The notes below the pieces were generated by a model. The model made no database searches. It was not told the DNA's origin and worked only from the letters and a program-made list of their open reading frames with translations. A program made the translations under genes and the position numbers. Below, in pieces: positions 8,347 to 17,166 of a stretch of DNA of 64,000 nt. Numbering within the stretch: the first letter of the stretch is position 1; every line of letters starts with the position of its first letter. This stretch comes from Ktedonobacteria bacterium brp13 (lineage in GTDB: Bacteria; Chloroflexota; Ktedonobacteria; Ktedonobacterales; Ktedonobacteraceae), in assembly GCA_015099395.1 (NCBI GenBank), contig AP024096.1, positions 1,922,001 to 1,986,000 on the forward strand, written 5' to 3'.

Positions 8347-8727
8347 TCACCTCCTCGGGAGCTTCTCCGGAAACCGTATAGTACATCTTGCGTAAGAAGA
8401 AACGGACGTTTTGCTCCGATCAGGCATCAGTTGACGTAACGCCTCTTGCAGAGCAATTCGACTGGCAGGAATAGCCGTTGCCTTGAGACGTTTGAGTACT
8501 GGCTCTCCTTTGTCAGTGATCTCAACCGACTTATTGCTGGGAAATGCCGTATCCACCTGTTCTGCTACTGATCTCAACTCCCCTTGTAAGCGTGTAACAA
8601 AGGTAGATGCATCCGAGGGGATGCCAATCTCCTGGCAATACTCAGAGACCATCGGTTGACAGGTGTCCCAGGGCAAGAGCTGAGTACGATAATCGGCAAA
8701 GCGTTCTGACCCATCGACAAAAATAAT
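8347..8727 (-). pseudogene. Tn3-family transposase, central fragment
   Basis: The minus frame reads TTIIFVDGSERFADYRTQLL, WDTCQPMVSEYCQEIGIPSD, AEQVDTAFPSNKSVEITDKG and IALQEALRQLMPDRS. This is the region between the helical N-terminus and the DDE domain of Tn3 transposases. It is cut upstream where it abuts the IS4-type transposase (8734) and loses homology after PDRS near 8420, just before the MITE. It may be a displaced part of the same element as 4837-5820, now in inverted orientation. Confidence 0.7.
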
Positions 8728-8733
8728 AGTCGT

Positions 8734-9645
8734 CTAACACGTCCATTGCGCCATCTCCCATTGCTGCTCAGTGACCACACGTCCATGTTTGCACGCCTTC
8801 TCTTCCAACTGCTTGCGTCGCTGTTCAATCACCTCCGCCGGCACACGGACGGCGATGAGCCGTAATGCGAGCCGCTGTTTCTCACCAAGGCACATCCGGA
8901 TCACTTTTGTCTGTCCTTCTTTGCGTGGCAACCGGTTCAGCAATGAGAGGCGTTTCTTCCCATGCGGATCCCAGAACACCGTGTTGCTCTTGGGTCGCAG
9001 ACAAAAGAAGGTCTTCTGCTGCTGCAATTGCACCAGTCGCTGCACGCTGAAATAGCCCAGATCGGCCACATACAGGCTTTTTGCAGGCAACGGATCTTCT
9101 TTGAAGGGACTGCTCTGATCGCTGACGCGTCCTGCCGTCAAACGTGGTCCCCATAACGCTCCGGTGCTCACATCCCAACGCACATGCAGTTTGATGGAGG
9201 CTTCCGTATTGCCTGGTGCTCCCTCGGCGTTGCCTCCGCAGCCTGGCCACCGCTCCTCAAGCGCTGCGGGTAAGATGATGCTTGAGCTATCTTCGAGGAT
9301 GACGTGGGTGAAACGCTTCAGCAGAGCAACCTCAACTGGTTCGGTTGCCAACACATGCTCGACGAGATCTTCGAGAACCGCTTGCAAAAAGGTGGCGGCG
9401 GACTCGGTAAAACGTTGCTGGAGCCCGGCACGACTGATCTGCACATCTTGGAGTTGTGCCACCTGCGTCAGCTGATCCAGCGTACTCTGCGGATGAGCGA
9501 GATGACCAAAGGCCATCATCTGCACAAAATCGGCTCCACTGAAGTTTCTTTCCCGCTGGATGAACCCCGTCTCTCGAGCCTTGCTGTTCGCATGGGTCTC
9601 CAAACACTCTCGTAGGATTTCTTCCATCTGTGTTACACTGATCAT
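8734..9645 (-). pseudogene. IS4-type (DDE) transposase, C-terminally truncated
   Basis: 303 codons. ATG 9645 follows AAGGAGCCAGACG. The N-terminal region GFIQRERNFSGADFVQMMAF and the segment FTHVILEDSSSIILPAALEE (first acidic residue), followed by ASIKLHVRWDVSTGAL and SLYVADLGYF (second Asp), fit IS4-type transposases. The protein ends in TEQQWEMAQWT, where the family normally continues for another 100 or so residues with the catalytic Glu region. The next bases encode the Tn3 fragment, so the deletion joined the two. The upstream IS end is at about 9767 (see 9746-9767). Confidence 0.75.
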
Positions 9646-9745
9646 CGTCTGGCTCCTTATCGCGTATGAGATGAGATTGATTTTTCTCATACTCCCATAA
9701 GGAGCTTTTTTTGACAATACCTCCTTAACTTAACGGCTATGGTTT

Positions 9746-9767
9746 TTTTTGCATATCCCCCCGAAAC
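9746..9767 (-). repeat. Terminal repeat of the IS4-type element
   Basis: tttttgcatatccccccgaa carries the same 15-bp core as the hairpin at 5821-5882. It lies about 100 bp upstream of the transposase start, where the left end of the IS is expected. Confidence 0.55.
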
Positions 9768-9772
9768 GAGCA

Positions 9773-10184
9773 CTGGTAAATTAACTGAAGGGTGGACCGA
9801 TTTTGCACGGAAGGGTGGAAATTTTCACTGAAGGGTGGGAATCGATGTTGGTCATTCAGGCGAAGACGCTCCTGATAGGGTTTCTGCTATGACCATTTTG
9901 TAAATTGGCCTCCTGGTCGGGAGCGGAAAACGCTCGACAACATGAGAGAGGATTCGTCTTCAGCCAGCGTTCAGAACCTCAACGGGAGGGAATCTTTGTG
10001 TTCCCTGCGACATGCAGCCGCTCAGAAACGCTTTCTACAAGCATGCCAATACCCATCGGGATCGATGGTTCGCGCGTCAGATGTGGAGCGGATTTCCCAG
10101 GCATCGAAGCATCAGTTCCCATGATCGAGTGCAAATTCTCACCCTTACGTGCAAAATCGGTCAGCCCTTCAGTTAATTTACCAG
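9773..10184. mobile_element. MITE with 57-bp inverted repeats carrying iterated GAAGGGTGG sites
   Basis: 9773-9829 and 10128-10184 are 57-bp inverted repeats (ctggtaaattaactgaaggg at the tip) with a handful of mismatches. Within the left end the motif gaagggtgg is iterated three times (about 9787, 9810 and 9830), like the multiple transposase-binding sites at ends of Tn7-, Mu- or IS21-type elements. The centre is non-coding. Its right end is followed by 350 bp (10185-10532) without a recognisable gene. Confidence 0.65.
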
Positions 10185-10532
10185 GTAGGGCATTTACCAG
10201 TTATGCAGACCACCTCGAACAATGATGAGAAAAAAAGAGTTCTTCGTCCCCACCCCTGCGCCTCCAAACTAGTACCCCCCAGTATTGGCGATGGGGGCTA
10301 AGAACCCTCGATCTGTCAACCGGCAATGCTCATTGGTCTAAGCCGGTAATGCTCATGTACGTTCAACACGTTTTCATCATTCAATCATCCTTTCTTCTCG
10401 ACCTCTCATTTCCCGAGAGGATTTCTGATAAGGAGAAACACCGTCTTCAAAACGTCGTTTTTCTCTGTCGTTTTGCCACAGTCATTCTGTTGAACCAGCC
10501 TTTCCGTGGGCTTCCATGTCTCCCAATGACTT

Positions 10533-11513
10533 TTATCTCATGTTCCTCAATTTCGCAATATCCTCGTCTGTTCGATTTCCGTAAATTTCGATTTTTGCAA
10601 GCTCCGCTCCGATCTGATTGAATTCAGCATCGGTCAGCTCGACATCGGCTGCGTCCAGATTCTCTTGGACTCGCTCCGGTGTTCTGGAACCGGGAATCGG
10701 CACGATAAAATCTTTTTTGTGCAGCATCCACGCAAGAGCAATCTGTGCGGGGGTTGCACCTTTTTGGTGAGCAAAATCGGTCAGTACATCCAAAAGCGGC
10801 TGGTTTGCCAGGACATTTTCTTTGCTGAACCGGGTGATCACTCGACGTGCATCGAGACCAGTGTAGGTTGTATCTGCCGTGTATTTACCGGAGAGAAATC
10901 CATTGCCAAGAGGACTGAACGCGACAAAGCCAATGCCAAGCTCCTCACACGTAGGAATCACATCCTTTTCATACATCCGCTCCATAATGGAGTATTGGCT
11001 CTGGATCGCCGTTATCGGCGTGACCGCATGGGCACGTCGAATTTCTTCTTCCGTCGATTCAGATTGTCCCCACCCAAGGATCTTGCCTTCACGGATGAGT
11101 ATACCCATGCACCAGGCGATATCTTCGACAGGAATATCTTTATTCATTCGGTGCTGATAATAGAGGTCGATATGGTCTGTCCCCAGCCGTTTGAGGGATG
11201 CGTCCACACGGGACTGAATTGCTTCTAATAAGCCCTCACGCGTCGATGTTTGTTCGGTTGTGGCAACGAGAAACTTGCTCGCCAGAACAATGTTGTCGCG
11301 GATCGGTTGTAACGCCTCGCCAACCAGGATTTCATTGTCACCGTCTCCATACAGTTGGGCGGTATCAAAAAAGGTACAACCCCAATCATAGGCTTGACGG
11401 ATCAGCCGGATGGATTCGCTCCGCTCCGGTACAGAGCCATAGCCCATGCTCAAACCCATACAACCATACCCGACGGCGGAAACTTCCAGATTGCTCAGTT
11501 TTCGTGTTTTCAT
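10533..11513 (-). CDS. Aldo/keto reductase (NADPH-dependent, AKR family)
   Basis: 326 aa, a full-length TIM-barrel reductase. ATG 11513 is used (GGAG about 9 nt upstream). The catalytic tetrad is visible: Asp50 and Tyr55 in FFDTAQLYGDG, Lys80 in NIVLASKF, and His121 in DLYYQHRM. The NADPH-binding end shows FIVPIPGSRTPERVQENL. The sequence belongs to the AKR group containing YhdN/IolS-like bacterial reductases, which reduce aldehydes or ketones such as methylglyoxal. It is transcribed divergently from a LysR gene across 131 bp, the standard arrangement for local control. Confidence 0.9.
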   Translation of the reverse strand: MKTRKLSNLEVSAVGYGCMGLSMGYGSVPERSESIRLIRQAYDWGCTFFDTAQLYGDGDNEILVGEALQPIRDNIVLASKFLVATTEQTSTREGLLEAIQSRVDASLKRLGTDHIDLYYQHRMNKDIPVEDIAWCMGILIREGKILGWGQSESTEEEIRRAHAVTPITAIQSQYSIMERMYEKDVIPTCEELGIGFVAFSPLGNGFLSGKYTADTTYTGLDARRVITRFSKENVLANQPLLDVLTDFAHQKGATPAQIALAWMLHKKDFIVPIPGSRTPERVQENLDAADVELTDAEFNQIGAELAKIEIYGNRTDEDIAKLRNMR

Positions 11514-11644
11514 AGTGGCATTCTCCATCTCTTGTGATGTATTGCTATTTGCAAGGGTAATTATAGTAGCCGCGCGCTTGACAGGGAAGAATAAAAAAGT
11601 TATAGTGGCATAAACCTGGGGTTGACACAAAAGGGAGAAAGTTT
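11514..11644. promoter_or_regulatory. Divergent promoter region between the reductase and LysR genes
   Basis: 131 bp shared by two divergent genes. ttgaca at about 11578 and ttgtgtcaac (complement of gttgacacaa at about 11623-11632) are candidate -35 or LysR-box elements, and the region is AT-rich. LysR regulators normally bind T-N11-A sites in such an interval; the exact operator is not resolved. Confidence 0.45.
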
Positions 11645-12574
11645 ATGGTCAATAACTTATTACATGCGTTCATAGAAGTCATCGATGCTGGGAGCTTTTC
11701 AAAGGCGGCCGAGAAATTATATCTCTCCTCAACGGCGCTCATGAAACAAATGAATGTCTTAGAAGCGCACATTGGTGTGCAACTGTTGATACGCACAAAT
11801 CATGGGATCAGAGCCACCGATGCTGGAATTTCTTTTTATCATGATGCAAAGTTTCTAATGCAGTATTCAGAAAAAGCCGTTGTACGAGCACGTCAAGCCG
11901 CCAATAACCATCCGTACATGATACGTATTGGAAATTCAATGCTGAACCCATGTACCGTCCTCTTAGATGTATGGAACACCATCAGCGAGACCTATCCCCA
12001 GTTCAAAATGAAGATTGTTCCCTTTGATGATGATGCTGAACCCTGGCCCACGGTCTATCGAACGCTTGGGAAGGATTTTGATGTCATGGTCGGGGCGTAT
12101 GAGAGAGCGAATGGGTCTGACTCTTTTCAGGATCTCAAGTTGGGGGAGTATCGCTTCTGTGTCGCAGTATCAAGGGAACATCCATTCGCCAAGAAGGAAA
12201 GGCTTTCTGTTCCCGATTTCTATGGAGAGCGGTTGGTCATGATACAACCTGGCACCAGCCCGCTCATTGACGGCATACGGGGATATTTAAGAACGGAACA
12301 CCAAGAAATCCAGATAAAGGACGCACCCCATCAGTATACGATTGAGATGTTCAACCGCTGTGAAGAAAGCGGTGCCATTCTGCTGACGTTAGACGGATGG
12401 AAAGATGTCCACCCCTCTCTGGTCACGATTCCTGTCGATTGGGAGTACACGATTCCATATGGGGTGCTTTATCCGCTCAAGCCATCGAAGAGTGTTCTGC
12501 TTTTTGTGAGAGCTCTACAAGAACAGCATGTTCAAACCACCTCACAAACCACAGGTGAATTGCAATACTCCTAG
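11645..12574 (+). CDS. LysR-family transcriptional regulator
   Basis: 309 aa. The N-terminal winged helix-turn-helix is seen in FIEVIDAGSFSKAAEKLYLS followed by TALMKQMNVLEAHIGVQLL (residues about 9-50), and a two-lobed periplasmic-binding-protein-like effector domain follows from about residue 90. ATG 11645 has GGGAGAAAG 5-10 nt upstream. It is divergent from the aldo/keto reductase and likely controls it and itself in response to a small carbonyl or aromatic effector, which is inference. The stop codon is 20 bp from the 3' end of a group II intron remnant on the opposite strand. Confidence 0.9.
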   Translation: MVNNLLHAFIEVIDAGSFSKAAEKLYLSSTALMKQMNVLEAHIGVQLLIRTNHGIRATDAGISFYHDAKFLMQYSEKAVVRARQAANNHPYMIRIGNSMLNPCTVLLDVWNTISETYPQFKMKIVPFDDDAEPWPTVYRTLGKDFDVMVGAYERANGSDSFQDLKLGEYRFCVAVSREHPFAKKERLSVPDFYGERLVMIQPGTSPLIDGIRGYLRTEHQEIQIKDAPHQYTIEMFNRCEESGAILLTLDGWKDVHPSLVTIPVDWEYTIPYGVLYPLKPSKSVLLFVRALQEQHVQTTSQTTGELQYS

Positions 12575-12594
12575 TCCACCCTCTGTAGGGTAGA

Positions 12595-12885
12595 CACCTG
12601 GCGAGGTGCATGGTTGCCCTTTTCCAAGTGTCCCTCTCCGAACCGTGCTGAATAGTTTCCCATTACACGGCTCTCCAGCCATCATAGTCCGAGTGGTTCT
12701 CGGATGATGCCTAAGATCTGCTCGGCGCTTCGCATCTCGCGTACCTTCTTTCTCTTAGGTTCAGATGACCTGCCTCCCTTTACCGTGTGGGCGGTTTTCC
12801 CGTCCGCTGATTACTATGGAGGCTCCGTCGCCATGTGCCTCTCGGCAGGTAGGCGATCCCGTGTTTCATCCTGACTGTACGTATT
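12595..12885 (-). mobile_element. Group II intron remnant with deleted reverse-transcriptase ORF
   Basis: On the minus strand, 12673-12640 is a textbook 34-nt domain V (GAGCCGUG...CACGGUUC with a GGGAAAC tetraloop-side segment), followed by a domain VI region and a 3' end GUCUACCCUAC at 12595. Upstream the intron-encoded protein starts normally (MRSAEQILGIIRE from 12735) but ends after 17 codons, so almost the whole RT was deleted while domain V stayed. The 5' domains are cut at about 12886 by a MITE. It cannot be mobile on its own and probably cannot splice. Confidence 0.75.
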
Positions 12886-12890
12886 GTCAG

Positions 12891-13114
12891 CGCCGGCGTA
12901 ATTCCGAGCCGATTTAGGTGCGTTTTGACTCAATGGCTGAGCAAGTGTAGCACGCTTCACACGCGGTATCAAGGCCGCTACGCTTCCCCTTGACACCGCG
13001 TGTGAAGCGTGCTGAGAGAAATGATGCGCCATTGAAGCGAAAAAAATGGTCATTTCTTTCTGTCTCCAAAAAGCGGTCATTTCAGCCCTACGTCGGCGCA
13101 GAATTACGTCGGCG
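12891..13114. mobile_element. MITE with 23-bp ends and a large central hairpin
   Basis: cgccggcgtaattccgagcc at 12891 and its inverted counterpart at 13092-13114 are 23-bp ends with four mismatches. Inside, 12949-12974 and 12988-13013 form a 26-bp stem (agcacgcttcacacgcggt core) with a 13-nt loop, one of the strongest hairpins in the window. It cuts the intron remnant on its left and the TnsB-like gene on its right. Confidence 0.6.
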
Positions 13115-13122
13115 TTAATATC

Positions 13123-14199
13123 TCTCTCGGCTCCCTGAAAGAGGAGGATTACATGCGTTTGTTGAAAATGGCACTTGAGCCGAAAGACCGCCTCGTTCTG
13201 CAAGCTGGATGCGAGCATCCCTGGCCGTGTTCTGGCAAGCCAGCGATTGTTTTTCATGACCGGGGAAAGATTTTCACCTCCGAGCGCGCGCGGCAAGTTC
13301 TGGTGGATCGGCTGGGCATCATCACGGAACAAGCGCCCCCATACGCGCCATCAGCGAAGGGTACGGTGGAATCGCTGTTTCGATGGATGACCCAACGCTT
13401 TGAACGACGCCTGCCCAACACGAGCTATGGGGTCCATGATGCTAAAGAGGCGGCAGAGGCGGGAGGCATGACGTTGGAAGAACTGGAGCGCTGTTTCTAT
13501 CAGGCGGTAGTCGATGATTACCAGCAAGATTGGGACAAGCTCCGACGACAGCGAAAATCCGTGCTTTGGGAGCACGCGGTGGCACAGAGCGGGGTCCCAC
13601 AGTATCTCGGATCTCCCGATGATCTCAAGCTTTTGCTGATGAAGGCGATCAATCGCAAGACCCCTGGACAGGGATATCACACATCTTCAGGAAACAGACT
13701 CTCCTTTCATGGCCGTTGGTATGTCTGTCCTGGTCTCCTCAGTCGGCTCCAGGGCCGCGAGTTTGAAGTGTATTTTGACCGCCGCGATGTGAATGTGCTT
13801 TATCTCTTCGTCGAGGACAGTTATGTCGGAGAAGCCTACTGCACCGAGTTTATGGGAAGCCGCGTGAGTGAATGGGAAGCGAGGGCGATGCGCAAACACG
13901 ACGAGATCCAGGCAAAAGACGCACGCGAGCAAGGACGTGAGGCCCGCGCCCGCACCCAGGAGGAAGCGGGGTCCCACCGCAAACGTCGAGGTGCAGAGAT
14001 TCGAGCAAGTGAGCACAGCCGCCAATGGGATCGCCAACGTGAAGGCATCCATCCGGCAGAAGTGCTTGAACGGTTAGCAAGCGTCGAGGCGAAACAAACA
14101 GCACAACCCAAGCTGCCGCCTGCCGTTCCAGATGCCGACCCTGATCGACCTGTTCGCCCATTACGTATTCGCACCCTACGAGAGGAGCCGCTCTCATGA
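13123..14199 (+). pseudogene. tnsB-like: TnsB/Mu-type (rve) transposase, C-terminal two-thirds
   Basis: The frame is open from about 13123 (SLKEEDYMRLLKMALEPKD), with an ATG at 13153 preceded by GAGGAGG that could allow expression of a truncated product. It shows the end of a DDE integrase core (AIVFHDRGKIFTSERARQVL with the second Asp; APPYAPSAKGTVESLFRWM with the Glu) and a Mu-C-like beta domain (about residues 170-230), then a charged tail. The first catalytic Asp and the N-terminal DNA-binding domains are missing, removed by the MITE at 13114. The stop overlaps the next start as ATGA (14196-14199), which is typical of TnsB-TnsC operons. Confidence 0.8.
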
Positions 14200-14252
14200 C
14201 CCACCCTCTTTTTCGCCAGGATGTGTTTGTAGATTATGTGGACACTTTAGCC
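14196..14252 (+). pseudogene. tnsC-like: TnsC-like ATPase, 5' fragment
   Basis: ATG 14196 overlaps the TnsB stop and encodes MTHPLFRQDVFVDYVDTLA before diverging; the frame ends at 14321. The rest of a TnsC-like protein resumes at about 20396 with SKHPFLSRTHALQGFKC. Joining the two (DTLA + SKHPF) gives a plausible TnsC N-terminus, so a ~6.1-kb insertion split this gene. The exact join (TTAGCC on the left, CTGGCG on the right) is inferred. Confidence 0.6.
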
Positions 14253-15048
14253 CATCACCAAGATCTGAACTTTGTTGTCAGATCGCTCGTGCTCAGAATA
14301 CCATACAGCGTCGTATCTTAACAACTTCATCAATCACACTTTCAAGCCACTCTCATTCCACGTTTCTGCAAGCCAGTCGCGTGGGCGATGCCGCCCTTGA
14401 TGGCTGTGGCAGAGCGACTCTCGCCGAGAGCGAGCGGAGTTCTGCAGTGCGCCGCATCAGCGGCAGTTTCTGAGTGTACCAATTGGTATTGGAACTGATG
14501 GAAGGTTCCATGCACACCTCGCTTACCCCAACCCTCGAAAGAGGAAGGCGACCATAGCATGCGAGGACGGCCACGTAGGAGGAAGTCACCGATCCTGTGA
14601 GTGGTCAGTGCAAGACGTGTATGGTGAATGCTAGACTGCGTCAATCCTAGTCCTGCTGGTTTATCCCGCGACCCCAACGGAAGGTGGCTATGAACGTTGG
14701 GACCAGCATCTAAGCCCGTACAATGCAGATGCGGCCTTATCCATCGATGTTGGCAGACCCTTACTACGAGGGCAATACAGGACGAACGGGAAGCCTGGAG
14801 CACGTCCGATCTCACTTCTGCTGAAAATGCGGGATGCCCTAAACAGGGAGCAATCCCTGCATGGGTACGGAATTTCTGTAATACCCGAGGTGGGCCTGTA
14901 ATGGGTTCCGCAGATCGCAGCACGGATATCCGTGGATACGATACGGGCAAGAGGATAAGTGAATAGTAATAGTCACGAAACCTTCACTGCCTGGGGGAAG
15001 AGAAAAAGTTTACGTTGCTGATAATCAACCGAAAGCGAGGATGTGCTG

Positions 15049-16920
15049 ATGCTATCCGCTACAGTGATTAGGAGATTGGAAGCGCTTGAAGACATCTCGA
15101 AACAGGAAAAGCGCTTGAATGGATTGTTTCGTCTCATGGAAGACCAAATACTGTGGCATGAAGCCTACGCGAACATTTACGCCAATAAAGGTGCCATCAC
15201 CCCAGGAGTAGATGAAGTCACATTGGATGGTTTTTCAGAAGAACGAGTTGCGTCCATCATCACACAACTCAAAGACGGAACATACCGGTTCCAGCCCGTC
15301 AGAAGAGTTTTCATTCCGAAAAAGAATGGCAAGAAACGACCACTGGGCATCTCTTCTGGAAACGATAAATTGGTCCAGGAAGTGGTAAGGATCATCTTGG
15401 AACACATCTATGAGCCAATCTTTGAGGACAGCTCACATGGATTCCGGCCAAAGAGATCCCCTCATACGGCCCTGGAACAAATCGGCGAGCATTGGGGGTC
15501 GATCAAATGGATCGTAGACATGGACATACGAGACTACTTCAATACGATCAATCACGAACTTCTGGTTGAACTGCTCAAGAAGAAAATCGACGATACCCGC
15601 TTTTTACGCCTCATAAAGGCCATGCTTGATGCTGGCTACCTAGAGGACTGGACGTACCATACGACCTACAGCGGTGTACCGCAGGGCTCCATTGTCTCTC
15701 CCATCCTTGCGAATGTGTACCTGCACGAACTGGATCTCTTCATGAAAGGGTTGAAACAACGGTTTGATCGGGGAAAGAAACGCAAGAAAAACTTGCTGTA
15801 CCATCGCTATTCAGACAGAATTAAACGGCTCAGGGCAAAATGGGATAGCCTGAAAGGAAAGGAGGGAACAGAGAAAGAACTTCAGGCCATTCAAGATGAA
15901 ATTCGGCGAATAGATCAACTGAGAAAACAGATCCCAAGTGGGGACCCGTTCGATGCGGATTACAAACGATTGTTCTACTGTCGTTACGCAGACGACTTCT
16001 GCATCGGCATTATCGGTTCACATGCGGACGCAGAACGAGTCAGACAAGAGGTAAAAGCCTTCATTGAAGAAACCCTCAAACTGGCCATTGCGGAGGAAAA
16101 ATCCCACATCCGCCGCAGTAAACAAGGAACAATCTTTGTGGGCTATGAAGTAAAAACTTACTCAGGAGATCGCGTTATCAAGGTGAAGCGTGGTTCGCGC
16201 CACACGACCTACAAATCGATGTCAGAGCAGCTACAACTTCATATTCCTGCCGGAAAACTTCAGAAGTTCTGTTCCTCAAAAGGGTATGGAAACTATGAAA
16301 GGATAAAAGCGACCCATAAGGCTAAATGGATAGCACTCAGCGACGCCGAGATTCTTCTTGCCTACAATGGAGAGCTCCGGGGATTGGCAAATTACTATGC
16401 ACTGGCTTGCAATGTCAAACAAGAGATGCATAGACTCGCCCTGATCTGGAGAGCAAGCCTCTTCAAGACACTGGCTTGCAAACATAAATCAAGGAGAAGT
16501 AAAATTGCCAAGCAACTCAAAACGGAGGATGGCTATGTCCTCATCGTTCCTGGAGAAAAGAAAACTCGCACCATCAAAGTGTTTCGTCTCAAGGATCTCA
16601 AGGTTCCAATCCCCAACGATCCGCAACTTGATGTGTCACCCAATATTTTCACGTGGACGCTCAGCCGTTCGGAGATCATCAAACGACTGAACAAAAAGCA
16701 GTGTGAATATTGTGAAACCACAGCAGGGCCATTCGAGATCCATCACATACGAAAGATGAAAGATGTTGCGAAAGGAAAAGCCTTCTGGCAGCAAATGATG
16801 GCAGCCCGCAACAGGAAAACGTTCGTCTTGTGCCGTACATGCCACCATCAACTTCATAATGGAACACTCCCGGATAGAGAATTTTTCAAGAAACACGTAA
16901 AGGGCGAGCCGGATGCTTGA
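15049..16920 (+). CDS. ltrA-like: Group II intron reverse transcriptase/maturase with HNH domain
   Basis: 623 aa. ATG 15049 has AAGCGAGG 8 nt upstream. RT blocks: RRVFIPKKNGKKRPLGISSG (domain 1/2), SSHGFRPKRSPHTALEQI, WIVDMDIRDYFNTINHELL, GVPQGSIVSPILANVYLHEL and the catalytic FYCRYADDFCIGI. Domain X (maturase) follows around residues 400-480, and the C-terminus has a zinc/HNH endonuclease, QCEYCETTAGPFEIHHIRK with CRTCHHQLHNG. Such proteins bind their intron RNA, help splicing and carry out target-primed reverse transcription. The last codons encode domain V of the RNA (KGEPDA-stop), an overlap of coding and ribozyme sequence. No disruption is seen. Confidence 0.93.
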   Translation: MLSATVIRRLEALEDISKQEKRLNGLFRLMEDQILWHEAYANIYANKGAITPGVDEVTLDGFSEERVASIITQLKDGTYRFQPVRRVFIPKKNGKKRPLGISSGNDKLVQEVVRIILEHIYEPIFEDSSHGFRPKRSPHTALEQIGEHWGSIKWIVDMDIRDYFNTINHELLVELLKKKIDDTRFLRLIKAMLDAGYLEDWTYHTTYSGVPQGSIVSPILANVYLHELDLFMKGLKQRFDRGKKRKKNLLYHRYSDRIKRLRAKWDSLKGKEGTEKELQAIQDEIRRIDQLRKQIPSGDPFDADYKRLFYCRYADDFCIGIIGSHADAERVRQEVKAFIEETLKLAIAEEKSHIRRSKQGTIFVGYEVKTYSGDRVIKVKRGSRHTTYKSMSEQLQLHIPAGKLQKFCSSKGYGNYERIKATHKAKWIALSDAEILLAYNGELRGLANYYALACNVKQEMHRLALIWRASLFKTLACKHKSRRSKIAKQLKTEDGYVLIVPGEKKTRTIKVFRLKDLKVPIPNDPQLDVSPNIFTWTLSRSEIIKRLNKKQCEYCETTAGPFEIHHIRKMKDVAKGKAFWQQMMAARNRKTFVLCRTCHHQLHNGTLPDREFFKKHVKGEPDA

Positions 16921-16939
16921 AAACGAGCACGTCCGGTTC
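16906..16939 (+). ncRNA. Group II intron domain V
   Basis: 34 nt starting GAGCCGGAUGCUUGAAAACG and closing CACGUCCGGUUC form the expected helix-bulge-helix with a GAAA-type loop region. It is the catalytic core of the ribozyme. It overlaps the last five codons of the RT gene. Confidence 0.85.
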
Positions 16940-17166
16940 TGAGAGAGGGGTACGGGTGATCCAGGAATGGACGACCGGCCCCTACTCTACTTGATGAGCG
17001 TCACCATCCCCGCTCGCTCTCGCGCTTCGAGTCTAGCCACAGCCATCAAGGGTCTGGCCTGGCGGCATCGCTTGCTCCGCGCTCCTGGCATGAGCACGCT
17101 GGTCACACCGCCACGAAGCCTCAAGCGCACAGAGATGCTTGATGAGCCTTCGGCTCTCTCATCCCT

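Larger units (their letters stand above)
14474..16990 (+). mobile_element. Complete group II intron with intron-encoded protein
   Basis: A likely 5' end GTGTACC at 14474 follows a small stem-loop (gccgc-atca-gcggc). About 570 bp of structured non-coding sequence (domains I-III/IV) precede the ORF. Domain V is at 16906-16939, overlapping the end of the ORF, and a domain VI-like stem ends at CCUACUCUAC (16990). The 2.5-kb length is normal for an ORF-containing intron. All RT and domain V hallmarks are intact, so it may be active. The precise 5' boundary is the least certain part. Confidence 0.75.

Noticed and set aside
14474-16990. Assignment of the intron to structural class C because a stem-loop precedes it
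   Set aside because: Class C introns encode RTs without an endonuclease domain; this RT has a clear HNH, so the class was left open.
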